This document shows, in pieces, positions 26,234-33,621 of a stretch of 64,000 nt of DNA. The translations under genes were made by a program, and so were the position numbers. Within the stretch, counting starts at the first letter, position 1, and each line of letters begins with the position of its first letter. The stretch covers positions 1-64,000 of the forward strand of contig CAZVSC010000002.1 of assembly GCA_964629325.1 (NCBI GenBank), written 5' to 3'. This DNA is from Eutrophocola sp964629325 (lineage in GTDB: Bacteria; Pseudomonadota; Gammaproteobacteria; Pseudomonadales; Pseudohongiellaceae). The notes under the pieces are model-generated. The model had not been told where the DNA came from. It searched no databases and was given only the letters and a program-made list of their open reading frames with translations.

Positions 26234-27415
26234 ATGCCTTCCATTTTATATCTCAACAAAAATGCCGACCGGCGCCTGAGGAAAGGTCACCTGTGGATCT
26301 ATTCCAACGAGGTCGATACCGCCCGCAGTCCGCTGAAAACCCTGCAACCCGGGGAGGTGGTTTGCGTCCAGAGCGCCGGGGGACAGTACCTGGGCCAGGC
26401 CATGATGAATCCGCAGGCGCTGATCTGCGGACGCGTGTTCAGCCATACCCCCGATGAGCTGCCTGACCAGGCGTTCTTCGCCAGACGCTTGCTGGACGCC
26501 CTGGCGCTGCGCGAACGCTGTTTTAGCGAACCTTTCTACCGCCTCGTCTATGGCGATGCCGATTTCCTGCCGGGCGTGGTCATTGACCGGTTTGGTGATT
26601 ATTGCGTGGTGCAGCTGGCGACAGCAGGCATGGACCTGGCGAAGGAATCCTTGCTTGCCGCGCTGGACGAGACCCTGCAGCCAACCGGTGTGGTCATGCG
26701 CAACAACCATGGCGGCCGCGATATCGAGGATCTGCCCGATGAGGTTGACGTGCTGGGCCAGGTGCCTGGCCTGATCGGCCTGGCTGAAAACGGCACCCGC
26801 TTCGAATTCGCCGCCACCACCGGGCAGAAAACCGGTTGGTTCTATGACCACCGGCCCAACCGCGCCATGGTGCAGCGCCTGGCCAGAGGGGCACGCGTGC
26901 TGGACATGTTTTCCTACATCGGCGGCTGGGGCATCCAGGCGGCGCAGGCCGGGGCGGCGGAAGTACTTTGCATCGATTCGTCACAACCGGCGCTGGACAG
27001 CGTGGTGCACAATGCCGCGCTCAACGGCCTGGTGAACAGCGTCAGCGCCACGCGCGGCAAGGCCATTGACGTCATGAAGGCGCTGGTGGCCGATGGGGAA
27101 ACCTTCGACATGGTGATCCTCGACCCGCCCGCCTTCATCCGCAAGCGCAAGGACCAGAAAGCGGGGGAGGCGGCCTACCGCCACATCAACGAACTGGCAA
27201 TCAAGCTGCTGGGGGAGAACGGCATCCTGGTGTCGGCCTCGTGCTCGATGCCGCTGAACGACGAATTGTTGACCGGCATCGTGCATAGCGCCCTGCACAA
27301 GCAGGGACGCAGCGGGCAATTGTTTCACAGCGGCGGGCAGGGCATGGACCACCCGGTGCACCCGGCCATTCCGGAAACCCGCTACATCAAGGCGCAGTTC
27401 TTCCGGGTGCTGTAA
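26234..27415 (+). CDS. rlmI: 23S rRNA (cytosine-C5)-methyltransferase RlmI
   Basis: A 393-residue protein with an N-terminal PUA domain (LYLNKNADRRLRKGHLWIYSNEV) and a class I methyltransferase domain (VLDMFSYIGGWGIQAAQAG; catalytic motifs ILDPPAF and SASCSM). E. coli RlmI (396 residues) makes m5C1962. The start at 26234 gives the usual N-terminus; an in-frame TTG seven codons upstream is less likely. Confidence 0.92.
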   Translation: MPSILYLNKNADRRLRKGHLWIYSNEVDTARSPLKTLQPGEVVCVQSAGGQYLGQAMMNPQALICGRVFSHTPDELPDQAFFARRLLDALALRERCFSEPFYRLVYGDADFLPGVVIDRFGDYCVVQLATAGMDLAKESLLAALDETLQPTGVVMRNNHGGRDIEDLPDEVDVLGQVPGLIGLAENGTRFEFAATTGQKTGWFYDHRPNRAMVQRLARGARVLDMFSYIGGWGIQAAQAGAAEVLCIDSSQPALDSVVHNAALNGLVNSVSATRGKAIDVMKALVADGETFDMVILDPPAFIRKRKDQKAGEAAYRHINELAIKLLGENGILVSASCSMPLNDELLTGIVHSALHKQGRSGQLFHSGGQGMDHPVHPAIPETRYIKAQFFRVL

Positions 27416-27423
27416 GGTGAGGG

Positions 27424-28026
27424 TCAGGCCACCTGGCCGGTGGACTCGAAGCCGCCAAAGCTGGCCTGGAACAGCACTTTCTCCAGCGCCGCCTTCAGGG
27501 CCTGGTTGATGGGCAGGTCCTGGCGGCCGAGGGCATAGTCGATCTGCCTCACCCGTTCCTTGCCGTCAGTGATTCGCGGCGGCGGCAGTTCCAGCACAGC
27601 GATGAGCGCTGCCTGCAATGCTTCGGGCCGCTCGGCCTTGATCACCCGGCACACCGACATGCGATCCTTGCCATGCTTGCCGTTGACGGCGGCCGCGCCG
27701 AACATGCGGCAGATGGCCGGGCGCTGGCTGTAGACCGAGCAGGAGCCGCTGAGGCCGTCCAGTGAGGTGCGCGCGTAGTGGTAGCAGGCGAAGCCGGAGT
27801 ACTGCTCGAGTTCGGCGTGGACCTGCTCAGCGCGACCCTGGTCGTACAGGGACAGTGCCAAGGGCAGCATTTCCAAGACCGTGGCTTCCACCTGGGGATT
27901 GTTGCAGCAGGCGCCGCAGCCGGGCTTGCAGGTCAGCCCCGAAGCGACCTGGTAAGCGCTGAAGGTTTGTTCGAGTTCGCCAAACACAGCCTCTACAAGA
28001 CGCGCGAGTTCACGCAGCCTTTGCAT
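27424..28026 (-). CDS. YkgJ-type cysteine-cluster protein
   Basis: A 200-residue protein with the eight-cysteine YkgJ pattern: CKPGCGACCNNP and CSVYSQRPAICRMFG, which binds a zinc or iron cluster. Roles reported in the family include oxidoreductases and Fe-S binding; the function here is open. GGAG precedes the ATG. Its stop is eight bases from the rlmI stop (convergent). Confidence 0.83.
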   Translation of the reverse strand: MQRLRELARLVEAVFGELEQTFSAYQVASGLTCKPGCGACCNNPQVEATVLEMLPLALSLYDQGRAEQVHAELEQYSGFACYHYARTSLDGLSGSCSVYSQRPAICRMFGAAAVNGKHGKDRMSVCRVIKAERPEALQAALIAVLELPPPRITDGKERVRQIDYALGRQDLPINQALKAALEKVLFQASFGGFESTGQVA

Positions 28027-28127
28027 ACAGACTCCATCAAACGGAAAGGGAGGCCCCGGCTGGACAGCCCGGGGGCGCGCAATTTTAGAGAGTTTTGCGG
28101 ATTCCTGGCAACCGGATTTTCAGGGGG

Positions 28128-29699
28128 CTAATCCCGCAGGACCTTCTTGCCCTTCCAGACCAGCTCGTAAAGGTCATGGCGGCGGTCGATGGAGTTGGTC
28201 ACCGAGCCTTCGCGGCGCAGCACCTTCAGCTTTTCCAGGTCGAGGTCGACGATCAGCATCATCTCGGTGTTGGGCGTGGTTTCGGAAATGATGGCGTCGT
28301 GCGGGAAGGCGAAATCGGACGGAGAATAGACCGCCGTCTGGCCGTACTGGATGTCCAGGCTCTCTACCTTGGGCAGGTTGCCGACGCTGCCGGCGATGGC
28401 CACGTAGCATTCGTTTTCGATGGCGCGCGCCTGGGCGCAGCGCTGCACGCGCAGGTAGCCGTTCTTGGTGTCGGTCCAGAACGGCACGAACAGAATCTGG
28501 ATTTCCTCCTCGCTCAACAGGCGAGCGAGTTCCGGGAACTCCACGTCGTAGCAGATGAGGATGCCGATGCGGCCGAAGTCCGTATCGAAAGCCTTCAGCT
28601 CGTTGCCACCGTGCAGCACCCAGTATTTTTCCTCCATGGGGGTGACGTGGATCTTGTACTGGGAATCGACGGTGCCGTCGCGGCGGCAGAGGAAGCTGAC
28701 GTTGTAGAGTTTGTCGCCGTCCTCGATGGGCATGGAGCCGGCGATGATGTTGATGTTGTAGGACACGGCCATGGCGGAAATCGCGGCGATGATCTGCTCG
28801 CTGAAACTGGCCAGGTGCCAGATGTCGTCGATGTAGTTCTTGTGCGGTTTCAGGCCGATCAGCGGGGCGTTGAAAAGCTCCGGAAACAGGGCGACATCAC
28901 ACTTGTAATCGGACAGGGCCTCAACGAAGGATTCGGTCGCCTGGAGGAATTCGTCCACGGAATTGAACACGCGCATCTGCCATTGCACGCAGCCAACCCG
29001 CGCGGTGGTTTTCTGGGTGTTGATGACCTTGGCATCGTCCGGGTCGTAGTGAATGTTGTACCACTGCAGCAGTGTGGCGTAGCCCATAGAGGCCTTGTCG
29101 TCGGGCCAATAGGCCTTGAGCAGGCGCTTCACCTCGAAGCCGTTGGAGAGCTGGAAGGTCAGGGTGGGATCATAGATGTCCTTGGTCTTGACCGCGTTGA
29201 TGTATTCCTCCGGCGTCATCTTGTCCGCGTACTGGCGGTAGTTGGGAATACGCCCGCCGGCCATGATGGACTTCAGGTTGAGGTTGCGGCAGAGCTCCTT
29301 GCGGGCCTCGTAGAGGCGGCGGCCCAGGCGCAGGTTGCGGTAGTCCTTGCGCACCATGACATCGACGCCGTAGAGCACGTCACCCTCGGGATCGTGGGTG
29401 GTCAGGGAGTCGTCGCCGGTGACTTCCTCCCAGGTATGCTGGCCCCCGAAATCCTTGTAGTTGACGATGACGGTGAAACAGCAGGCGATGACGGTGCCCT
29501 TGTCCTCGATGCAGATCTGGCCTTCGGGGAAGGCCTCGAGCCGGGCGCGGTAGACATCCTCGGGCAGGGGATCGGTGTAGTTGCCGTACACCTCCTCCAT
29601 CATGAGATGGACGTTCGCGAAATCCGCCGGACGCAGGTGCCGCAGCTGGAGGCGGTGTTCGTCGGGTTCCTGGATGACGACGGGATCTTCTTTGAGCAT
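28128..29699 (-). CDS. GNAT acetyltransferase - carbon-nitrogen hydrolase fusion
   Basis: A 523-residue fusion. Residues about 15-200 form a GNAT domain (VRKDYRNLRLGRRLYEARKEL binds the acyl-CoA). Residues about 225-510 form a nitrilase-superfamily domain with a full Glu-Lys-Cys triad: Glu in LFPELFNAP, Lys in MEEKYW, Cys in GILICYDVEFPE. The substrate is unknown; coupling acylation and amide hydrolysis suggests processing of an amine or amide. Three genes upstream on the same strand are AguB (also a nitrilase) and AguA, so a link to polyamine metabolism is possible but inferred. Confidence 0.9.
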   Translation of the reverse strand: MLKEDPVVIQEPDEHRLQLRHLRPADFANVHLMMEEVYGNYTDPLPEDVYRARLEAFPEGQICIEDKGTVIACCFTVIVNYKDFGGQHTWEEVTGDDSLTTHDPEGDVLYGVDVMVRKDYRNLRLGRRLYEARKELCRNLNLKSIMAGGRIPNYRQYADKMTPEEYINAVKTKDIYDPTLTFQLSNGFEVKRLLKAYWPDDKASMGYATLLQWYNIHYDPDDAKVINTQKTTARVGCVQWQMRVFNSVDEFLQATESFVEALSDYKCDVALFPELFNAPLIGLKPHKNYIDDIWHLASFSEQIIAAISAMAVSYNINIIAGSMPIEDGDKLYNVSFLCRRDGTVDSQYKIHVTPMEEKYWVLHGGNELKAFDTDFGRIGILICYDVEFPELARLLSEEEIQILFVPFWTDTKNGYLRVQRCAQARAIENECYVAIAGSVGNLPKVESLDIQYGQTAVYSPSDFAFPHDAIISETTPNTEMMLIVDLDLEKLKVLRREGSVTNSIDRRHDLYELVWKGKKVLRD

Positions 29700-29766
29700 A
29701 AAACCTTGGTAAATCAGTGAATTCGGGGCCCATGATACACCACTGGGCGCCGGACTTCAGGGGGAC

Positions 29767-29843
29767 GACCAAACGGGGACAGTTGACCAAACGGGGACAG
29801 TTACTTTGGTTGTAAGGGGACAAAAGTAACTGTCCCCTTACAA
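29767..29843. repeat. REP-like hairpin with 18-bp direct repeats and two competing stems
   Basis: GACCAAACGGGGACAGTT occurs twice in tandem (29767-29784, 29785-29802). GGGGACAGTTACTTT (29793-29807) pairs perfectly with 29823-29837, and TTGTAAGGGGAC (29810-29821) pairs perfectly with 29832-29843. The two stems share 29832-29837 and exclude each other. The right arm covers the stop codon of the broken gene at 29838-30302. Similar motifs are known as repeats mobilised by RAYT-type transposases. Confidence 0.85.
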
Positions 29844-30302
29844 CGGCGTCACCTGCAGATTGTTTTCCGCGCTGATCAGCCACAGTCCGCCGCGGTTGCT
29901 GAACACCAGTTCCTTCTGGGTTTCGTCGGCATAGCCCGGGCGCTCGTAGGTGAGCGTGAAGCGGGCGACCGCCTCCGCTTCGGTGAGGGAGACCAGCTCG
30001 AAATCGAGCAGGCGCAACTAGATGTACTCCGGCTCCACCAGCCGCTGCCGGCGGTCAGCCAGCCAGGCCTGGCGGGAGGCAAAGCCGGGCGCAATGTAAT
30101 CCAGGGCGTAGTGGGCGATGTACAGGTCGGGCAGCTGGGCCTGCCAGGTGCCGGCCCAATCGGAGATCTTGGCCATCAGGGTTTGGGTGGTTCGATCTTC
30201 CCAGGACAGTTCATCTCCCGGTGCAGAGGGTTGCGCGCTTGCCATGCTCGTGATGAGAACAAGCACCACAATAGAAAGCCTTGAAGTGAAACTGATGTTC
30301 AT
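29838..30302 (-). pseudogene. Exported NTF2-like (Cds6 C-terminal-type) protein broken by an in-frame TAG
   Basis: A 154-codon frame begins with a signal peptide (IVVLVLITSMASAQ) and a domain typical of the C-terminus of Cds6-type proteins: WAGTWQAQLPDLYIAHYA, then WLADRRQRLVEPEYI. Codon 95 is TAG. The same frame continues for 59 codons with clear homology-like sequence (RLLDFELVSLTEAEAVARF; ELVFSNRGGLWLIS) to TAA at 29838. CAG to TAG is the simplest explanation. A sequencing error cannot be excluded. Confidence 0.75.
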
Positions 30303-30412
30303 CGCAACGAATATCGAATGGTGATTAAAAACAATCCAGCGCCAAGCATAAAACGCTGAACGCTTAATTCAATCGATACTTGTTAGGTGACAGAAATGTG
30401 TCGGCGAACGAA

Positions 30413-31273
30413 CTACCGGTACAGGTCTTCGCGCCGGTCGCGGAAAAAACCCCACGCGCTACGGTGCGTGGTCAGGAAATCCAGGTCGAAGGTATGCACC
30501 AGCACGCCTTCCTCGTCCTTGCCGAAGGCTTCGACCAGATCGCCGCGGTGGTCGGCGATGAAGGAGTGGCCATAGAAGGCCTGCGGGTCGCCGAGGCCGG
30601 TTTCCGTGCCGGTGCGGTTGGCGGCCACCACCGGAATCACGTTGCTCACGGCATGACCCTGCATGGCGCGGCGCCAGGGGGCGGCGGTGTCCAGCGACGC
30701 ATCGTGCGGTTCGGAGCCGATGGCGGTCGGGTAGAACAGGATGTCGGCGCCGTTCATCACCAGGTTGCGGGCGGTTTCCGGGAACCACTGGTCCCAGCAG
30801 ATGCCGACGCCGATGTTGCCGTAAATGGTTTTCCATACGGTGAAGCCGGTGTTGCCGGGGCGGAAATAGTATTTTTCCTGGTAGCCCGGGCCGTCGGGAA
30901 TATGGCTCTTGCGGTACACACCCATGATGCTCCCTTCGTGATCGAGCATGGCGACGCTGTTGTATGTGTGCGGGCCGTCGCGCTCGAAGATGGATACCGG
31001 GATGACCACCTTCAGCGCCTTCGCCACGGGCTGTAAGGCAGTGACGCAGGGATGTTCGGCCACGGGGAAGGCGGTGTCGAACCAGCGCTCGTCCTGGGTG
31101 GTGCAGAAATAGGGGCCCTGGAACAGTTCCGACGGCAAAATCACCTGCGCACCCTTTTTTGCTGCTTCTTCTATATAGGCAGCAGTACGCGCGATATTGT
31201 CCGTCATGTCCGCGCCGTAACGGGTCTGGATGGCGGCGACGGTGATCGAGCCCTTTTTCTTCTTGTCAGCCAT
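30413..31273 (-). CDS. aguB: N-carbamoylputrescine amidase
   Basis: A 286-residue nitrilase-superfamily enzyme: Glu in LPSELFQGPYF, Lys in VYRKSHIPDGPGY, and Cys in VGICWDQWFPE. It hydrolyses N-carbamoylputrescine to putrescine, CO2 and ammonia. It starts five bases after the stop of the agmatine deiminase gene, so the pair forms the agmatine-to-putrescine operon. Length and motifs match AguB of Pseudomonas. Confidence 0.93.
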   Translation of the reverse strand: MADKKKKGSITVAAIQTRYGADMTDNIARTAAYIEEAAKKGAQVILPSELFQGPYFCTTQDERWFDTAFPVAEHPCVTALQPVAKALKVVIPVSIFERDGPHTYNSVAMLDHEGSIMGVYRKSHIPDGPGYQEKYYFRPGNTGFTVWKTIYGNIGVGICWDQWFPETARNLVMNGADILFYPTAIGSEPHDASLDTAAPWRRAMQGHAVSNVIPVVAANRTGTETGLGDPQAFYGHSFIADHRGDLVEAFGKDEEGVLVHTFDLDFLTTHRSAWGFFRDRREDLYR

Positions 31274-31278
31274 GTTTG

Positions 31279-32271
31279 CTATTCCGTGACTACCGGTTGC
31301 TGTTGGGTGATGCAGTGGAAGGAGCCGCCACCGGTGAGCAGGTGCCGTGATGATAACCCCACCACGGCGTGATCCGGAAACAGCGGCTTCAGCGCATCGA
31401 CCGCTTCACGGCCGTAGCGGGTGTTGTAGACCGGCACCACGACCGCGGCGTTGCCGATGAGGAAGTTCATGTGCGAGGCGGGCATGGCCTCCCCCTCCTC
31501 ATCGAGTACCAGCCCCGGTGACGGAATGCGAAATACATTCAGGCCAAAACCTGCCAGCTTGTGTGCGATAGCTTCATAAACATCAGTATTCGGATCATCG
31601 TCACCACTAGCCGACTGGCATAGCACGGTATCCGGTGTAATGAAGCGCGCCAGGTTGTCGATATGGCCGTCGGTGTGGTCGTTGGCAAGACCCTCATCCA
31701 GCCACAACACCTGTTTGCAGTTCAGCGCAGCTTTCAGTTGTTCTTCGGCAACGGCCTCGGTCCAGCCGGGATTGCGGTTCGGGTTGAGCAGGCACTGGCG
31801 CGTGGTGAGGACGACGCCTTCGCCGTTGTGTTCCAGTGCGCCGCCTTCCAGGATGAAGTCGTTGTGCCGCGCATTCACGCCCGCTGCGGAAACGACGAGG
31901 TCGCCCACGGCATCGTCACCGGCCAGTACGTACTTGCCGCCCCAGCCGTTATTGCGGAATCGCAGCGCCACGCACTGGCCGTTTTCAACGGCGAAGATCG
32001 GGCCGGTGTCGCGCAGCCAGATGTCGCCGAAGTCGGCCCGGATCACCTCGGCCACGTCGTCGAGAATGATGTCGGCGCTGGCGATGGCTTCGCCGCCGCA
32101 GGCCAGCACCTTGACGGTGTCGCCCTGCGCCAGGGCGCGGATCATGGCGGTCACTTCCTGGCGGGCGCCGGCGAGGTCGTCTTGCCACAGGTCGGCGTGG
32201 GACGGCCACGCGGTCCAGATGGCCTGGTGCGGCGCCCACTCGGCGGGGATGGTCAGTGACGTGCTCGGCAT
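31279..32271 (-). CDS. aguA: Agmatine deiminase
   Basis: A 330-residue peptidyl-arginine-deiminase-fold enzyme: WPSHADLWQDDL at the N-terminus, FGDIWLRDTGPIF, DGHIDNLARFI, and the catalytic Cys in GGGSFHCITQQQP near the C-terminus. It converts agmatine to N-carbamoylputrescine. First gene of the aguA-aguB operon. No arginine decarboxylase speA is in the window, but a type III PLP decarboxylase lies at 51579. Confidence 0.93.
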   Translation of the reverse strand: MPSTSLTIPAEWAPHQAIWTAWPSHADLWQDDLAGARQEVTAMIRALAQGDTVKVLACGGEAIASADIILDDVAEVIRADFGDIWLRDTGPIFAVENGQCVALRFRNNGWGGKYVLAGDDAVGDLVVSAAGVNARHNDFILEGGALEHNGEGVVLTTRQCLLNPNRNPGWTEAVAEEQLKAALNCKQVLWLDEGLANDHTDGHIDNLARFITPDTVLCQSASGDDDPNTDVYEAIAHKLAGFGLNVFRIPSPGLVLDEEGEAMPASHMNFLIGNAAVVVPVYNTRYGREAVDALKPLFPDHAVVGLSSRHLLTGGGSFHCITQQQPVVTE

Positions 32272-32310
32272 GATGGTCAGCCAGGATTAACAGGGCCGGG
32301 CATTATATAA

Positions 32311-32366
32311 ATCAAAGGGATCAGAGTCATTTGATTCGATTATCAAATGACTCTGACCCCTTTGAT
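32311..32366. repeat. REP-like hairpin, 25-bp arms
   Basis: Arms 32311-32335 and 32342-32366 are reverse complements at 24 of 25 positions, around a 6-base loop. Core: CAAATGACTCTGACCCC. It lies between the aguA start and the DUF6152 stop at 32382. Motifs of this kind occur in many bacterial genomes near RAYT-like transposases, none of which is in the window. Confidence 0.9.
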
Positions 32367-32381
32367 TTTTTGATTTTTGAT

Positions 32382-33503
32382 TTAGGGCTTGAGGTATTCC
32401 TCGATCTGCCCGGTTTCCAGCAGGTCGGTGTAGTAGCTGGCCGGGTCGCACGAGGCCTGTTCGGACACGTCGACGACGTTGTCCCTGGCCCAGCCGCGCA
32501 CGCGGGTCAGGGGCTGGGTGTAGTAGGGGTCGGTGATGACCATGGTGCGGTCGGCCGACAGCTTGTTCTCGGCGAACACGATGCGTTCGACGGTTTTGGT
32601 TCCTTCACCGGACATGGGCAGGCCGGAGCCGTCGAGCCAGCCGGGCAACAGGTGGGTTGTTTCGATCACCAGGGTGTTGGCGTTTTCCCAGTGCCCAACC
32701 GAATAACCATTGGACGTTGGCGCGGTGTCAGCCGGTGGCGTGCGCCCGTCCATCCATACACGGCGTGGTGAATTGTGCTCCACGTAGAGGAACAGGTAAT
32801 GGTCGCCGGCATCGTAGATGGACATGTTGTAGGGGTTGCCGAAGATGCGCGGCAGGCCGAGCGAAATGCAGCGCAGGGCGGGGTCGTCGTACTTGTCGGT
32901 GTTCTCGAAGATGCGGCGGCCTTCGGCGGTGAACGGGGTCGGCTTGGGCTCCAGGTCGTCGACGGTGACGCGGAACAGGTAGCCCTGGCGCCAGGCGCCG
33001 GTGATGTCCATGGGGTGCGCCGTATTCTTGGAGCCGTAGCTGTAATCGGTGTACTCGTCGGCATTGATGGCGTTGCGGTCGACCGTGCGCGCCGGCTGGG
33101 TGCTGGCGGTGCCGAAACCGGTGCCGTCGGCGAGGGTCATGCCGCGCACGAACAGCTTCTTGCTGCCGCCCCGGCCGAGCTGGCCGCTGACCTTGATGGT
33201 GTCGCCCACCTTCACGGTGTCGGCGGTCCAGTTCTGGCTGCGCAGGGAGGTGACGCTCGAGGACTGCAGTTCCCAGTCCTCCACCGAGCCGTCGGGCATG
33301 GTGACGTCGACGCGGTAACGCACGTGGGGATTGCTGAAACGCACCTGGGTGACCACGCCGGTGAGTTCGCCGGGCAGGTCGGCATCGAATTCCGCGGCAA
33401 AGGAATGGTGGGCCTGGACAGGGCGGGCCAGTGCGGCCAGCAAGGCGATGATGACGAAGGTGGCAAGCGCAACAGCGCGAAAGGACAGGTTCAGAGCTTT
33501 CAT
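32382..33503 (-). CDS. DUF6152 protein fused to a PDLSGVW-type C-terminal domain (paralogue 4)
   Basis: The start at 33503 gives 373 residues with a signal peptide ending in VQA. DUF6152: HHSFAAEFDADLPGELTG and SNPHVRYRVDV. C-terminal domain: VGHWENANTLVIETTHLLPGW and KTVERIVFAENKL. It follows the PQQ dehydrogenase gene by 118 bases on the same strand, the clearest association of this family with a quinoprotein here. Probably periplasmic; function unknown. Confidence 0.8.
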   Translation of the reverse strand: MKALNLSFRAVALATFVIIALLAALARPVQAHHSFAAEFDADLPGELTGVVTQVRFSNPHVRYRVDVTMPDGSVEDWELQSSSVTSLRSQNWTADTVKVGDTIKVSGQLGRGGSKKLFVRGMTLADGTGFGTASTQPARTVDRNAINADEYTDYSYGSKNTAHPMDITGAWRQGYLFRVTVDDLEPKPTPFTAEGRRIFENTDKYDDPALRCISLGLPRIFGNPYNMSIYDAGDHYLFLYVEHNSPRRVWMDGRTPPADTAPTSNGYSVGHWENANTLVIETTHLLPGWLDGSGLPMSGEGTKTVERIVFAENKLSADRTMVITDPYYTQPLTRVRGWARDNVVDVSEQASCDPASYYTDLLETGQIEEYLKP

Positions 33504-33621
33504 GATTCCCCCAATGCTAACGAAACACCCCTGTCGGGACAGGGTCAGTTCCCGGCAATTATTGCATAGCCGGGAATTTTCACCATGCCCGCTTTGAGGA
33601 CAAAAAAAGGAAAATCGGGCG

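Noticed and set aside
30018..30020. TAG as a recoded pyrrolysine or read-through codon
   Set aside because: No pyl genes in the window and one such codon only; a CAG-to-TAG change or an error is simpler.
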